Positions 26,133 to 36,779 of a DNA stretch of 64,000 bases are shown one piece after another. Position 1 is the stretch's first letter; every line of letters begins with the position of its first letter. The DNA is taken from the NCBI GenBank assembly GCA_016860845.1, contig BOKF01000006.1, positions 248,001 through 312,000 of the forward strand. Direction: 5' to 3'. The position numbers were made by a program, and so were the translations under genes. This DNA is from Chloroflexota bacterium. GTDB lineage: Bacteria > Chloroflexota > Anaerolineae > 4572-78 > J111. A model generated the notes under the pieces. It was not told the DNA's origin and did no database searches. It was given only the letters and a program-made list of their open reading frames with translations.

Positions 26133-26975
26133 TCACCCTGCCGGTTTACTCGCAAACTCATAGCGCAGGTGCCGGACCAGATGCCGGTAGAACGGCAGCC
26201 GCCCCATCATCCCGTGCATCACTTTGGAGAATGGGTTCCGGGCCAGCCGGCTGACCAGATCAGGCATGGTCAGGAACTCGACATCCTCGACGAGGTACAG
26301 CCCGGGAACCTGCCGCTCCAGGTCGCGCGGATCGTCCACCCCCCAAACCAGTTCCACCTTGGCCCCCCGCACGGCGGCCAGGCGGGAAACTAGGCGGATC
26401 ATCATCCCGCTGTAGCCATCAAAGGCGATCTGCCCGCTGGGAAACTGCCCGGTGATCCGCCGGAACAGGGCTGTTCCCTCCGGCTCAGGGAGGTACATCA
26501 TCAGGCCCTCAGCCACGACAAAGACCGGCGCATCTCCGGGGATGGCCTCCAGCCAGGCGGAATCGGTGACCGAGGCGCCAAGCTGCTGATAACCTGGGCG
26601 CGCCGGATAAAGTTGCCGGCGCAGGGCGATCACGTCGGGCAAGTCAATATCAAACCAGCGAACCTGCGGGTCTGGGTCTATCCGGTAGACCCGGGTATCG
26701 AGACCACAACCAAGGTGCAGCACAGTCGAGACAGGGTTGGCGGCCAGGAAGGCGCGCGTCCACCCGTCAAAGTGCCTGGCCCGCAGCGGCAGCGTGATCT
26801 CGCCCCCGCTGGGGAGCTTCAGCGCCTTGAAGTCATAGTCAATGCGGGCGACAGCCTTGGCGGCGAAGTGATCGCCCAGGATGGGCTGTGCTGTCGTCGC
26901 ATCCAACGCCTTACCGTACAGCGTGGCCAGGTACGTTTCCTTTTCTTTGGTCAGATGGATCTTTTCTGCTTCCAT
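26133..26975 (-). CDS. Leucine carboxyl methyltransferase-like SAM methyltransferase
   Basis: A 280-residue protein of the bacterial LCM family. Motif I is TVLHLGCGLDTRVYRID, followed by WFDIDLPDVIALRRQLY, the signature of this group, and VFVAEGLMMYLPEPE later. Family members methylate carboxyl or small-molecule hydroxyl/amine groups with SAM; polyketide-type substrates are known for some. It is the last gene of the long minus-strand run, starting just before a decayed stretch. Confidence 0.92.
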   Translation of the reverse strand: MEAEKIHLTKEKETYLATLYGKALDATTAQPILGDHFAAKAVARIDYDFKALKLPSGGEITLPLRARHFDGWTRAFLAANPVSTVLHLGCGLDTRVYRIDPDPQVRWFDIDLPDVIALRRQLYPARPGYQQLGASVTDSAWLEAIPGDAPVFVVAEGLMMYLPEPEGTALFRRITGQFPSGQIAFDGYSGMMIRLVSRLAAVRGAKVELVWGVDDPRDLERQVPGLYLVEDVEFLTMPDLVSRLARNPFSKVMHGMMGRLPFYRHLVRHLRYEFASKPAG

Positions 26976-27136
26976 TGAATAGTCCGGCCTTCAGCCCGGC
27001 GCAGCCCTCGCTGCCCCTTCTCCCCTGTTGAAATTGCCGGGTTTCCAGTCAAAACTGTCCTTCAGAGATATTACCAGGCCCACTCCATCCCTCAAAAAGC
27101 AGCGGCGATAAATCTGGACTCAGGATTTGGAGCAGA

Positions 27137-27171
27137 CAAAAGCCCTCGTGATGAAGGAGGGGCTTTTGTTT
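27137..27171 (+). terminator. Intrinsic terminator-like hairpin
   Basis: CAAAAGCCC (27137-27145) pairs with GGGCTTTTG (27160-27168) around a loop with additional TC/GA pairing; T bases follow. The A-run on the left also makes it plausible on the minus strand. No gene of either strand ends directly before it, so it may be left over from a lost gene. Confidence 0.5.
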
Positions 27172-27754
27172 GGATCGGAACCTGGCCGACTTCAATCCTG
27201 AAACTCAGAACAATTGCGGGCACATGCACCGAGGATTGCCGCAAGTCCTGGGCCTGCTCGCGGCTCGTTCCGGTTGAGTAGAACTACGATGCAAAGACTA
27301 GACTTTGAACTGCGGCTTGCTTATGGACAGGAGGCATCCGTAAGGGCTTCACTTTTTAGTGACCTGACCAATCTTTTTCGGCGCCACTAATCCCCTTAAG
27401 TTGATTTTTCCTTACGCCACCAGTAAAGAAATTGATCACAACTTGGAAGATCCTTACTTGGAAGTAGGATGGCTACAACGACTTCATCTTGAACCTCTCG
27501 ATTGCAGAAAAATTTGAGTAATGTCTGTTCATACTTTATTTTCGCTCGAATCTGCCTCAGTGTACTTCTTTTTTGGGTCAGTGTAGATCATTATTTTCTG
27601 CCCACAGTTAGTCCAAGACATCCTTGAAGCCGACGGCGCTCTTATCTCCGAGCAGCCGTTTCAAACCAAGCTATCCCGGGTCATCTCGTTCAGCGTAACC
27701 GGATCCAGACCGATCTGTCCGTGGCCACCTTATTGCTCCAGACAAACTTAACGG

Positions 27755-28169
27755 GTGAAACTATGCACGCTGTTCGCTTTGCTGTTCAACAAGGACGAAG
27801 GTTGTATGTCCCCGTCCCGCCACCCCGGCCGGTTTGCCAGGAAGGAAAAAAGCCAGGGTGTTCTAACTCTGGCCGGCAAACCAGGATCAGAACTGGTCTC
27901 AATCTTAAATGCCAGTAGTAATTTTGCTGCCATCCTGAAAAAAGAATTTGCCAATGCACCTGTAGCCCGGGCAACCACTGGCCGGGTTGACTACCCTCAA
28001 TTGGTACGAGAGTTGAGCGAGTTGGCCGGTCTCAATATCGAGTTCCCTCGCTATCCGGAAGACTAGCAGGACTATACCTTCGCACCCGTTCAAAATTCGT
28101 CCTGGGGTCGTGAAGTTCTGCACCTTATTGGCCTTAATCCCGCGGCCGGGCGACACTTCTATCCCTGAA
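27755..28169 (+). pseudogene. Decayed gene of unknown type
   Basis: An ORF of 103 residues ends in TAG at 28064-28066, after which the same frame continues for about 33 codons (QDYTFAPVQNSSWGREVLHL and on) to a TGA at 28167-28169. The bridging across one stop in a natural-looking sequence (RVDYPQLVRELSELAGLNIE before it) suggests a gene interrupted by nonsense mutation. I cannot name the family. Confidence 0.3.
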
Positions 28170-28289
28170 GCTTGACGCCATCAAGCTGTTGACCTTTCGA
28201 GCCTTTGAAACTGATTTCCAAATGTCCCTGATCCGGCTTTGTATCAGTCGCAGCGATGGTCGAAAGGCTGAAACACCAAAAATTAATAC

Positions 28290-28318
28290 TTGACAAACAA
28301 GATAGTTTCGGCTATAAT
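28290..28318 (+). promoter_or_regulatory. Consensus sigma70-type promoter
   Basis: TTGACA (28290-28295), 17 bases, TATAAT (28313-28318): both hexamers match the housekeeping consensus exactly at the ideal spacing. Transcription should start near 28325 and run through a series of hairpins toward the genes at 28524-29853. Confidence 0.8.
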
Positions 28319-28324
28319 TAGTGA

Positions 28325-28480
28325 AAATTAGAACGAGTGCTCGTTAGCCACGAACACTCTCCCGGAACCCTTTTAGGGTTCCGTACTCCCCGCCTGTTGA
28401 AGCGAGGTACTCAGAGTCCATAAGGGCTCATTATACTCCCCCTCTCTGCTTTAATAGCAACCAGGTCGGTCCAAGTGTGG
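28325..28480 (+). ncRNA. Candidate structured RNA or leader downstream of the consensus promoter
   Basis: Consecutive hairpins start at the predicted transcription start: GAGTGcTCGT / ACGAaCACTC (28334-28358), the perfect CGGAACCC / GGGTTCCG stem with a TTTTA loop (28363-28383), then a branched element closing GTA...TAC (about 28383-28410), then GAGTC / GGGCTC (about 28414-28430). No ORF covers it and no known riboswitch class was recognised. It may be an independent small RNA or a 5' leader controlling 28524-29853. Confidence 0.45.
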
Positions 28481-28523
28481 CTAACTTATTGGATCGCGTG
28501 TCCCGTAAAAAGGACATGGTTGC

Positions 28524-28784
28524 ATGGACAGCAGAGATTTTTTATTTCCCCTAAACCGCATAGCTTCACTCAAGTCATCATCTCTTCTGGTTGATCTTTA
28601 TCAACCAGAAACTGCTTGGTATTTCCTTACCCCCTCAACTAACGAGCGGTTTACTGCTCGACGGCGATCCACGTTAGCCCCAAATCGAGAAACCAAAGGC
28701 AATTTGCTCCCAGCCATTGTCGGTCTGAATCCTTTTTACCAGCATCAGAGGAATTCACGATTCCCCAAAGAAGTGAGGGTATAA
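28524..28784 (+). CDS. Small protein of unknown function
   Basis: An 86-residue basic protein (FLFPLNRIASLKSSSLLVDL, then Arg-rich FTARRRSTLAPNRETKG). No domain recognised. An AAGGA lies 13 bases before the ATG, farther than usual. It ends three bases before the start of the next gene, so the two would be co-translated if this one is real. Coding evidence is modest; it could also be part of the leader of the downstream gene. Confidence 0.4.
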   Translation: MDSRDFLFPLNRIASLKSSSLLVDLYQPETAWYFLTPSTNERFTARRRSTLAPNRETKGNLLPAIVGLNPFYQHQRNSRFPKEVRV

Positions 28785-28786
28785 CT

Positions 28787-29332
28787 GTGGAAAACGTTTG
28801 GCAACAAATAGCTCCCAATATGATTGATTTGATTGACCATCCCAGAGCAACTGGCATATCGTCTTATAAACTCTGGCAACTTTTCTTCGAACACTATCTA
28901 CACATATTCAAAAAATGCCAGGATATTAAAACAATTCTGATGCGCTATCCCGATAACGAATTCTGCTTTGAAGTGTACGACGCTTGCTGTGGCCCAACCG
29001 GCCTTTCCATCGTGGCGGAATTCGACCAACAAGGTGAGGTGACAGGGTGGTCTATGTACTACAATCTCGCCGACAAAGTGTTAGCCGGGCCATACGACTT
29101 TGTTGAGGAAGCGCAACTCATGGCGGCGCTCCTGGCTAAGTTTAATTGGAATCGCCCGGCCAGCGCCTTTACTCGCCGCGAGCTGTACGAGATTACCCGG
29201 ATGATCATCTCATATCGAGAAGATACGGCGTGGCTCAAAAGGGCAATTATAGAAACGGTTTTGGAGTATTATAGGGCGTACTCCAAAAACGGTCATGGGC
29301 TTGCTAAACTTCATGTTAGCATGGTTAATTGA
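28787..29332 (+). CDS. Untagged family-B domain protein
   Basis: 181 residues from a GTG start preceded by GAAGTGAGG. The central part is clearly related to a domain found in four tagged proteins of the downstream cluster: CCGPTGLSIVAEF corresponds to their 'DTGLA..P', and GPYDFVEEAQLMAALLAKFN then WNRPASAFTRRELYEIT align with GPYESLSQARSMASIMAQFN and WMRSIEEFSNEELEAIT of the 60472 protein. It lacks the MSC tag. Function unknown. This ties the 28-30 kb genes to the tagged cluster in spite of the giant adhesin gene and tnpB between them. Confidence 0.85.
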   Translation: MENVWQQIAPNMIDLIDHPRATGISSYKLWQLFFEHYLHIFKKCQDIKTILMRYPDNEFCFEVYDACCGPTGLSIVAEFDQQGEVTGWSMYYNLADKVLAGPYDFVEEAQLMAALLAKFNWNRPASAFTRRELYEITRMIISYREDTAWLKRAIIETVLEYYRAYSKNGHGLAKLHVSMVN

Positions 29333-29368
29333 GCATGCCCCAAGAAAAAAGCAAAGACTCCCCAAATT

Positions 29369-29569
29369 ATGAGTAGCGATAATCTTCAAAAATTCAATCT
29401 AACCATCACTAGTGCGGGTCCCATGAATCGACGGGCGTTGGTCTTCTTACTCGAAGTCACTACGGCACAAATTAGACCCTACGCCAAAGGGGAGTGGAAT
29501 GCTATCATCAACGAGTCGTGTGTGGCTATCTTACCCTCAGGATACGCAGCCAAATCACTCTGCCAGTAG
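29369..29569 (+). CDS. Small protein of unknown function, possible paralogue of the next gene
   Basis: 66 residues starting MSSDNLQKFNLTITSAG. The opening beta-strand pattern (NLTITSAGPMNRRAL) resembles QIQITLVGPVDQQF of the next gene, so the two may be diverged paralogues. No domain recognised; no membrane segment. It lies between the family-B gene and its putative paralogue, all within about 500 bases. Confidence 0.45.
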   Translation: MSSDNLQKFNLTITSAGPMNRRALVFLLEVTTAQIRPYAKGEWNAIINESCVAILPSGYAAKSLCQ

Positions 29570-29571
29570 GT

Positions 29572-29853
29572 ATGACAATGTCCGAACCTGTACAGATCCA
29601 AATCACCTTAGTGGGCCCCGTAGATCAGCAGTTTTCTGCCAGGGTCATTAAAAGCAAGTTGATGCTCTTGATCAAACTGATCCAACAAATTGCCCCCGAG
29701 TTCGAGATAAAATTTGACGACCCAGCGATAGCAATTGCGCACGAGCAGCTACCGCGACCAGAAATGCCTGGCCTGGCTAGCTATCATGGCGACTTAAGCG
29801 TTTACATCGGCCCAGCCGGAAACTCTCCCGGTTACGCGGGTCAAATTATCTGA
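29572..29853 (+). CDS. Small acidic protein of unknown function
   Basis: 93 residues from ATG 29572 (an ATG six bases later is also possible). The N-terminus QIQITLVGPVDQQFSARVI is strand-like, followed by a helix (LMLLIKLIQQIAPEFEIKF) and a Gly/Pro-rich tail. Not assigned to a family. It starts two bases after the stop of the preceding gene and is followed by a short gap and the strong terminator at 29978, closing this transcription unit. Confidence 0.55.
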   Translation: MTMSEPVQIQITLVGPVDQQFSARVIKSKLMLLIKLIQQIAPEFEIKFDDPAIAIAHEQLPRPEMPGLASYHGDLSVYIGPAGNSPGYAGQII

Positions 29854-29977
29854 CTCGTTAAGTACTCTTTATGAAGAGTCATCCCGAGGAATTAGCTAAA
29901 GCGTCTGAAACTATTCAATAGACTTTGTTAACCATAGTCATCGAGGGCGGTGTGGCCTGCACCTCGGTGACAAAACC

Positions 29978-30039
29978 GGCCGCAACCTGTCCTGATGAGA
30001 GTAGCGATTCATGCTCTCACGGACAGGTTGCGGCCTTTT
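29978..30039 (+). terminator. Strong intrinsic terminator with nested hairpin
   Basis: GGCCGCAACCTGTCC (29978-29992) pairs perfectly with GGACAGGTTGCGGCC (30021-30035); inside, GAGAG and CTCTC add a second stem. TTTT follows. It closes the small-gene operon and lies 20 bases before the start of the giant secreted protein, which must have its own promoter or arise by read-through. Confidence 0.9.
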
Positions 30040-30058
30040 CATTTAGGGGATCAGCCAG

Positions 30059-33000
30059 ATGTTTCCAAGACCAGAATATACACAGACCAAACCAACCAAA
30101 TTCATCAAGGACTTGCTGATACGCTGCATTATTTCGATTATTCTGTTGGGCCTGGCTGTCCGAATGACCTACGCCGCCTTACCCGAAACTGCGGCTCGAA
30201 AGATAGCGCATTCACCGGTCTATAGCAGCCTGCCGCTGTATTTTGAAGCCAACCAAGGCCAAACCGACCGCCAGGTGAAATTCATCTCTCGCGGTGTGGG
30301 CTACACTATGTTTTTGACGCCATCCGGAGTGACGATGGTTTTGGACGAGGCCTCATCAGCCGCCGCAGAAGATAAGGAACCCGGCCTGAGATCGGTCGTC
30401 AAGATGTCACTGATTGGAGTCAACCCTAACCCTGGCATGGTCGGTCTGGATGAGCAGCCTGGCCGCAGTCACTATTTCACCGGTGATAACCCCAACAAGT
30501 GGCGCACCGATATTCCCAATTTTGCCCAGGTGCAATATCAACAAATCTGGCCGGGCGTCGACCTGGTATTATATGGCAACCAACGTCAATTGGAGTACGA
30601 TTTCATTGTGGCTCCGGGGGCTAACCCCGCCCAAATAGACTTAACCTTCGATGGGGTGGAAAAGCTAGAACTGGATGATCAAGGCAATCTACTACTACAT
30701 CTGCCAGGTGGTAAGGTCATCCAAAAGAGCGCCCCCATTGTCTACCAGGAAGTTGACGGAGTACGGCAGACAATCGAGGGAGGATTTATTTTATCAGCCG
30801 GTAATCGGATTGGCTTTGGCCTCGCCGATTATAACCCGACCCTCCCTCTTGTTATTGACCCCCTTTTATTATATAGCACCTATCTTGGCAGCAGCGGCGA
30901 CGAGGTTGGCCACGACATCGTCCTGGACGCCAGCGGCAATGCCTACGTCCTCGGCTCGACCTCAAGCCTGGCTTTCCCCACCACCGCTGGCGCTTTTGAT
31001 ACCAGTCATAGCCCAGCCGGAAATGATGTATTTGTCACCAAACTGAACCCTACCGGCTCCGGCCTGGTCTACAGTACTTACCTGGGCGGCAATGGTGAAG
31101 ATTACGGTTACAGCCTGGTCCTGGATAACGCCAACAACGCTTATATAACCGGGGTTACCCAAAGCACCGATTTTCCAACCACCGCTGGCGCCCTAGATAC
31201 CACTCACAGCAACGTCGATAATGACGCCTTTATCGCCAAGTTGAACTCCACCGGCGCCAGCCTGGTCTACAGCACCTACCTGGGCGGCAGCGGCGATGAC
31301 TTCGGTTATGGCATTGACGTAGACGGAAGCCAAAACGTCTTTGTCACCGGGATGACCTACAGCGCCCCCTTTTCGACGACCGCCGGCGCTTACGACACTA
31401 CCTACAATGGCGCCGGCGACGCTTTTGTGGCGCGACTCAACACAAGTGGCACTGCCCTGATTTACAGCACCTACCTGGGCGGCGCTCAACTTGACGAAGG
31501 TAGAGATATTGCCGTCTTTGGCGGCAGCGCTTACGTTACCGGCGCCACCTCCAGCATGACCTTTCCGGCCTCGGTGGACGCCTATGATCCCAGCCGGAAT
31601 GGGGGTTCTGATGCATTTCTGGTCAAAATGAACACCACGGGTTCCGGGTTGATCTACGGCACTTTCCTGGGCGGTTCAGGAGACGATTTTGGAAATGGAC
31701 TGGTTATTGAAGAAAACGGCAGCGTCTACGTGGCTGGGGAAACCTCCAGCGCCAATATGCCCACTACAGCCGGGGCCCAGGATACGAGTTACAACGGCAG
31801 TACCGATGGTTTTGTGACCGAGCTCGATGCGAGTGGATCCAATCTGCTATATGGCACCTACCTGGGCGGAAGCGGTACAGATAAAGTGCTGGCTATTGAC
31901 CTGGACAACAACGGCAACGCCGCTGTCACCGGCTCGACCTCAAGTTGGAACTTCCCAATCACCCCAGGAGCTTACGACACCGTCTACGCCAGCGGAAGCG
32001 ATGTTTTTGTGACCCGGTTAAAAGCCAACGGCACGGGGCTGCTTTACAGCACCTTTATCGGTGGTAGCGATTCGGAAGAAGGAGACGGCATTGCTGTCGA
32101 CGGAGCCGGTAATGGCTTCGTGACCGGCCACACCTACGGCAATTTTCCTACCACAACCGGCGCTTATGATACTACCGCCGGGGCGCCCAGGGACGCCTTT
32201 GTGGCCAAATTAAACCTGCTGAACAATACCCCTCTCCTGTCTGATATTTCTAATCAAGTTACCGACGAAGATATCCCAGCTGGACCGGTCAACTTCACCC
32301 TGAGCGATTACGAAACGATGGCTTATAGCCTGGCTGTAACCGGTAGCTCGTCTAACCCTGGTCTGGTTCCAGACGCTAATATTGTTTTCGCAGGCAGTGG
32401 TTCCGGACGAACTGTGACGGTTACCCCGGCAGCCAATATGTACGGCAGCGCTATTATTACCGTAACAGTCAATGACGGTACCGATGTGACCACCGACACG
32501 TTCACCTTGACCGTCAATCCTGTTAACGATGCGCCGGCCATTTCCGAAATTCTCGACCAGGCAACTGCTGAAGATACGCCAACCGGCCCCATCAGCTTTA
32601 CCATAGACGACCCCGAAACTCCAGCCAGCGACCTGATTTTGTACGGCAGTTCTTCAAACTCCAGCCTGATACCTAACGCCAACATCGTTTTTGGCGGCTC
32701 TGGGTCCGACCGAACCGTCACTGTCACCCCTAAAGCCGATCAATACGGCAGCGCCACGATTACGATAACCGTTGCTGATGGGGTTACCTCGACCTCGGAG
32801 ACCTTTGTCTTAATCGTCAATTCGGTCAACGATGCGCCAACCATCTCCGATGTTGCCGATAAATCCACCAATGAGGATACCCCCATTGGCCCCATTAGTT
32901 TTGTAATTGGGGATGTCGAAACCCTGGCGGGCAACCTGACTTTATCGGGTGCCTCGTCTGATCCGGGCCTGGTACCCAACACCGATATTGTGTTTGGCGG

Positions 33001-36000
33001 CAGTGGCGCCGTTAGAAACCTCACGATTACCCCAGCGGCGAATAAATATGGCAGCGCTATGGTCACAATAACCGTCAGCGACGGAGTATTGATCGCCCGT
33101 GACAGCTTCACTCTAACGGTCAGCCCGGTCAACGACGCGCCGACCCTCTCCGATATTAGCAACCAGACCACCAATGAAGATGTGGCTGCCGGCCCGATCA
33201 GTTTCACCATCGGCGACGTCGAGACACCCGCCGGGAGTTTGAGCGTGTCCGCCTCCTCTTCCAATCTGGCCCTGGCGCCACTGGCCAACATCGTCTTTGG
33301 CGGCAGTGGGGCCAACCGAAGCGTTACGATCACCCCCGTGTCGAATATGTCTGGCAGCGCTACGATCACTATGACCGTCAGTGATGGAGTATTGACCGCC
33401 GGCGACAGCTTCACCCTGACGGTCAACCCGATTAATGATGCACCGACCATCTCTGATATTGCCAACCAGACCACCAATGAAGATGTGGCTGCCGGCCCGA
33501 TCAGCTTTACCGTGGGCGATGTCGAGACACCCGCTGAGAGTTTGAGCCTGAGCGCCTCCTCTTCAAATCTGACCCTGGCGCCGCTGGCCAACATCGTCTT
33601 TGGCGGTAGTGGAACCAACCGAACCGTCACTATCATCCCGGCGGCGAACATGTCTGGCAGCGCCGTTGTCACTGTGACAGTTGGCGACGGCCTTGACACA
33701 ACCAGCGCCAGCTTCACCCTGACGGTCGACCCCGTGAACGACGCGCCAACCATCTCCGATATTAGCAACCATATCACGAATGAAGATGTGGCTGCCGGCC
33801 CGATCAGCTTCACCGTAAGTGATGTCGAGACGCCCGTCGGGAGTTTGAACTTATCCGCCGATTCATCTGATCATGGTTTAGTACCTCCAGCCACCATCGT
33901 CTTTAGCGGCAGTGGAGCCAACCGAAACGTTACGATCACCCCGGCGGCGAACATGTCCGGCAGCGTCATGATCACGATGACGGTCAGCGATGGAAGCGCC
34001 GCCGCCTCAGCTAGCTTCATTCTTACGGTCAGCCCGGTCAACGACGCGCCGACCATCTCCGACGTCGCCAATCAAACGACTAATGAAGATGTGGCTACCG
34101 GCCCGATCAGCTTCACCGTGGGCGATGTCGAGACACCCGCTGAGAGCTTAATCCTCACGGTCGATTCGTTCGATTTAAGCCTGGTTCCAACTGAAAATAT
34201 CGTCCTGGGTGGCAGCGGGGCCAATCGTACCGTTATGATTACTCCGGCCGCAAATGCCTACGGTAGTGTAACCATCAGGATCACGGTCGGTGATGGACAA
34301 AACACGACCAGTGACACTTTTGTGCTGACCATTAACTCAATCAACGATCCGCCGGTTATCTCCAACATTCCCGACCAGACCACGAATGAAGACGTGGCTG
34401 CCGGCCTGATCAGCTTTACTATCGGGGACATAGAAACAGACCCGGACAGTCTGGTTCTAACCGGAAGTTCCTCCAATCCTACTCTTATCCCGAACCCCAA
34501 TATTGTGTTCAGCGGCAACGGCGCGACTCGCCGGGTGACCATCACCCCGGCGGTGAATAAGTACGGCAGCGCCACCCTTACCATCACAGTTAACGACGGC
34601 ACGGATTCGGCCTTCGACACCTTTGTTTTGACCGTAAGTTCGATCAATGACGCGCCGACCATCTCAGATATTGCTGATCAAACGACCAATGAGGATGCGG
34701 CTGCCGGCCCGATCAGCTTTACGGTTGGGGACGCGGAAACGGCGGCCAGCAGTTTGATCCTCAGCGCCTCATCTTCAAACTTGACCCTGGCGCCACCCGG
34801 CAACATTGTCTTTGGCGGCAGCGGAGCCGATCGCACTGTAACTATCACCCCGGCTGCAAACATGTTTGGCAATGCCGTTATTACAGTGACCATCAGTGAT
34901 GGCTTACTTTCCACCAGCGATAGCTTTACCTTAACCGTCAATTCAATCAACGATGCGCCGACCCTCTCTAACATCACCAATCAACTCACTAACGAAGATA
35001 TCCCGCTTGGTCCGATCAGCTTCGCTATCGGCGATACAGAGACACCGGTTGAGAGTCTGACCCTAAGCGCCAATTCATCTGATCCAGTCCTGGTACCGGC
35101 GGCCAATATCCTCTTTGGTGGCAGTGGAGCCAACCGCACCTTAACGATCACCCCAGCGGCAAACAAGTACGGCAGCACCACGATCACCCTAACGGTCGGG
35201 GATGGCCAGAACACAACCAGCGACACCTTTGTCCTATCGGTGCTCTCAGTTAATGACCCGCCGATCATTTCGGCGATCTCAGATCAAACGACCATGTTCA
35301 ATGCCCCGGCCGGACCTATTAGCTTTACCGTGAGTGATGTGGAGACGCCGGCTAGCAGCTTGATCCTGTCCGGCAGTTCATCCAATCCGGCCCTGGTTAC
35401 AATAGCCAACATCGTGCTTGGTGGCGGCGGAGCCAGCCGGACGGTCACCGTCAGGCCAACAACAGATCTGTCCGGTACCGCCGTGATTACCCTTACGGTT
35501 AGCGACGGAACAGCTTTGACTACAGAAGTTTTCAGCTTGACGATCAACCCACCCTGGACCGACAGCGATGGCGATGGAATTCCTGATATCGAAGAGGGTA
35601 CAGGTGATTCCGATCATGATGGCACGCCTGACTACCTCGACCATGATAGTGATGGCGACAGTATCCCCGACATCGTAGAAGGCACTGCTGACCCTGATGG
35701 TGACGGCGTCCCCAATTATCTTGACCATGATAGCGACGGCGATGGTATCCCTGACGCTGTAGAGGGCACCGATGACTCTGATGGTGACGGCGTTCCCGAT
35801 TACCTGGACAGTAATATTCCGCTGACTATCAGCGCCGTCAACCCTGCCTGGGTTAGCAACCAAGTGGCGGCAACCCTGACTCTTACCGGAACCGGCTATC
35901 TGTCTCCTACCCAGGTTAAAGTGGGCATGCTCGCCTTGACCGACGTCACCTTTGTCAGCACCCAAACGCTGCGCGCTGTTCTGCCGGAAGATCTGGTACC

Positions 36001-36733
36001 AGGTCTGTACGATATCACCGTGATCAGGTCGGACGGCGAAAGCTATACTAAGTCCTACGCGCTCACTGTAGGTACCTTGCCGGCGGTAGACCTGGTAGCC
36101 ATCGATCCAATGAGCGCCACCGCAGGCACTACGGTCACCGTAACCCTCATCGGAAACAACTTTGTGCCGATCACCCAGGTTAAACTCGGCCAGCAAACCC
36201 TCACAGAGGTCACTTTTGTGTCAGTCCAGATGTTAAAGGGGGTCATACCGGCCAACCTGGCTCCTGGATTCTACGACGTGAGGGTTATCAACCCGGACAG
36301 CCAAACTGACACTTTGCCGCAGGCCTTCAAGATCGAAACACGGGTCGCCATACAATCCATCTTCCTACCTCTTATTATCAAAGAAAGCGGCTCGGTCGGT
36401 GAGCCTGACCTGGTCATCGAACAAATAAAGGCCACGGCCAACGGGGTGCAGGTGGTAATCAAAAATACCGGCAATGGCCCGGTGACCAGCGAGCAGGAAT
36501 TCTGGGTAGATGTTTATATTAACCCGACCAAAGCGCCGGTCAATGTTAATGAAGTCTGGCAAAAAGTGTCGTCTCAGGGCATGGTGTGGGGTGTGACCGC
36601 TGTCGCCCTGCCTTTAGACCTGGGTGAGAACCTGGTCTTAACCAGAGGGGGGGCTACTGGCCTACGTCAGCCATGTGATTACTCCAATTGCCAGGGGTAC
36701 AGCTACCTATGCTCAGGTCGACTCGGCTCATAG
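30059..36733 (+). CDS. Giant secreted adhesin-like protein (SBBP propeller, cadherin-like repeats, Ca-binding repeats, IPT, CARDB)
   Basis: 2224 residues. A basic N-terminus and hydrophobic segment ([21 protein letters not shown], two pieces) act as signal peptide. Domains in order: a DUF7948-like N-terminal domain (about 60-260, with [18 protein letters not shown]); SBBP beta-propeller repeats (about 269-720, 'YSTYLGG.GDD'); eleven cadherin-like/tandem-95 repeats of about 100 residues (721-1830, '[15 protein letters not shown]'); DxDGDGxPD calcium repeats (1837-1920); two IPT/TIG domains (1921-2095); an IFLPLIIK segment (about 2102); and a CARDB domain (about 2112-2200). It is surely extracellular and adhesive or structural. 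The extreme C-terminus is out of frame after a G7 run (36647-36653). Confidence 0.95.
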   Translation: MFPRPEYTQTKPTKFIKDLLIRCIISIILLGLAVRMTYAALPETAARKIAHSPVYSSLPLYFEANQGQTDRQVKFISRGVGYTMFLTPSGVTMVLDEASSAAAEDKEPGLRSVVKMSLIGVNPNPGMVGLDEQPGRSHYFTGDNPNKWRTDIPNFAQVQYQQIWPGVDLVLYGNQRQLEYDFIVAPGANPAQIDLTFDGVEKLELDDQGNLLLHLPGGKVIQKSAPIVYQEVDGVRQTIEGGFILSAGNRIGFGLADYNPTLPLVIDPLLLYSTYLGSSGDEVGHDIVLDASGNAYVLGSTSSLAFPTTAGAFDTSHSPAGNDVFVTKLNPTGSGLVYSTYLGGNGEDYGYSLVLDNANNAYITGVTQSTDFPTTAGALDTTHSNVDNDAFIAKLNSTGASLVYSTYLGGSGDDFGYGIDVDGSQNVFVTGMTYSAPFSTTAGAYDTTYNGAGDAFVARLNTSGTALIYSTYLGGAQLDEGRDIAVFGGSAYVTGATSSMTFPASVDAYDPSRNGGSDAFLVKMNTTGSGLIYGTFLGGSGDDFGNGLVIEENGSVYVAGETSSANMPTTAGAQDTSYNGSTDGFVTELDASGSNLLYGTYLGGSGTDKVLAIDLDNNGNAAVTGSTSSWNFPITPGAYDTVYASGSDVFVTRLKANGTGLLYSTFIGGSDSEEGDGIAVDGAGNGFVTGHTYGNFPTTTGAYDTTAGAPRDAFVAKLNLLNNTPLLSDISNQVTDEDIPAGPVNFTLSDYETMAYSLAVTGSSSNPGLVPDANIVFAGSGSGRTVTVTPAANMYGSAIITVTVNDGTDVTTDTFTLTVNPVNDAPAISEILDQATAEDTPTGPISFTIDDPETPASDLILYGSSSNSSLIPNANIVFGGSGSDRTVTVTPKADQYGSATITITVADGVTSTSETFVLIVNSVNDAPTISDVADKSTNEDTPIGPISFVIGDVETLAGNLTLSGASSDPGLVPNTDIVFGGSGAVRNLTITPAANKYGSAMVTITVSDGVLIARDSFTLTVSPVNDAPTLSDISNQTTNEDVAAGPISFTIGDVETPAGSLSVSASSSNLALAPLANIVFGGSGANRSVTITPVSNMSGSATITMTVSDGVLTAGDSFTLTVNPINDAPTISDIANQTTNEDVAAGPISFTVGDVETPAESLSLSASSSNLTLAPLANIVFGGSGTNRTVTIIPAANMSGSAVVTVTVGDGLDTTSASFTLTVDPVNDAPTISDISNHITNEDVAAGPISFTVSDVETPVGSLNLSADSSDHGLVPPATIVFSGSGANRNVTITPAANMSGSVMITMTVSDGSAAASASFILTVSPVNDAPTISDVANQTTNEDVATGPISFTVGDVETPAESLILTVDSFDLSLVPTENIVLGGSGANRTVMITPAANAYGSVTIRITVGDGQNTTSDTFVLTINSINDPPVISNIPDQTTNEDVAAGLISFTIGDIETDPDSLVLTGSSSNPTLIPNPNIVFSGNGATRRVTITPAVNKYGSATLTITVNDGTDSAFDTFVLTVSSINDAPTISDIADQTTNEDAAAGPISFTVGDAETAASSLILSASSSNLTLAPPGNIVFGGSGADRTVTITPAANMFGNAVITVTISDGLLSTSDSFTLTVNSINDAPTLSNITNQLTNEDIPLGPISFAIGDTETPVESLTLSANSSDPVLVPAANILFGGSGANRTLTITPAANKYGSTTITLTVGDGQNTTSDTFVLSVLSVNDPPIISAISDQTTMFNAPAGPISFTVSDVETPASSLILSGSSSNPALVTIANIVLGGGGASRTVTVRPTTDLSGTAVITLTVSDGTALTTEVFSLTINPPWTDSDGDGIPDIEEGTGDSDHDGTPDYLDHDSDGDSIPDIVEGTADPDGDGVPNYLDHDSDGDGIPDAVEGTDDSDGDGVPDYLDSNIPLTISAVNPAWVSNQVAATLTLTGTGYLSPTQVKVGMLALTDVTFVSTQTLRAVLPEDLVPGLYDITVIRSDGESYTKSYALTVGTLPAVDLVAIDPMSATAGTTVTVTLIGNNFVPITQVKLGQQTLTEVTFVSVQMLKGVIPANLAPGFYDVRVINPDSQTDTLPQAFKIETRVAIQSIFLPLIIKESGSVGEPDLVIEQIKATANGVQVVIKNTGNGPVTSEQEFWVDVYINPTKAPVNVNEVWQKVSSQGMVWGVTAVALPLDLGENLVLTRGGATGLRQPCDYSNCQGYSYLCSGRLGS

Positions 36734-36779
36734 TTACTAAAAGTATAGACAAATGTTACAACGCCTAAACAATCAGTTT

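Larger units (their letters stand above)
26976..28289. other. Long stretch without intact genes
   Basis: About 1.3 kb with no convincing intact gene. It holds a terminator-like hairpin (27137-27171) and the remains of an unidentified gene (27755-28169). The sequence at 27180-27700 gives only short ORFs in all frames with no recognisable product. It separates the chromosomal-type minus-strand genes from the plus-strand accessory region, so it may be an old insertion boundary. Confidence 0.5.

Noticed and set aside
31193..36196. Long minus-strand ORFs (up to 357 residues) with repeating '[14 protein letters not shown]' sequence
   Set aside because: Antisense to the repeated cadherin-like coding sequence; their repetition simply mirrors it.
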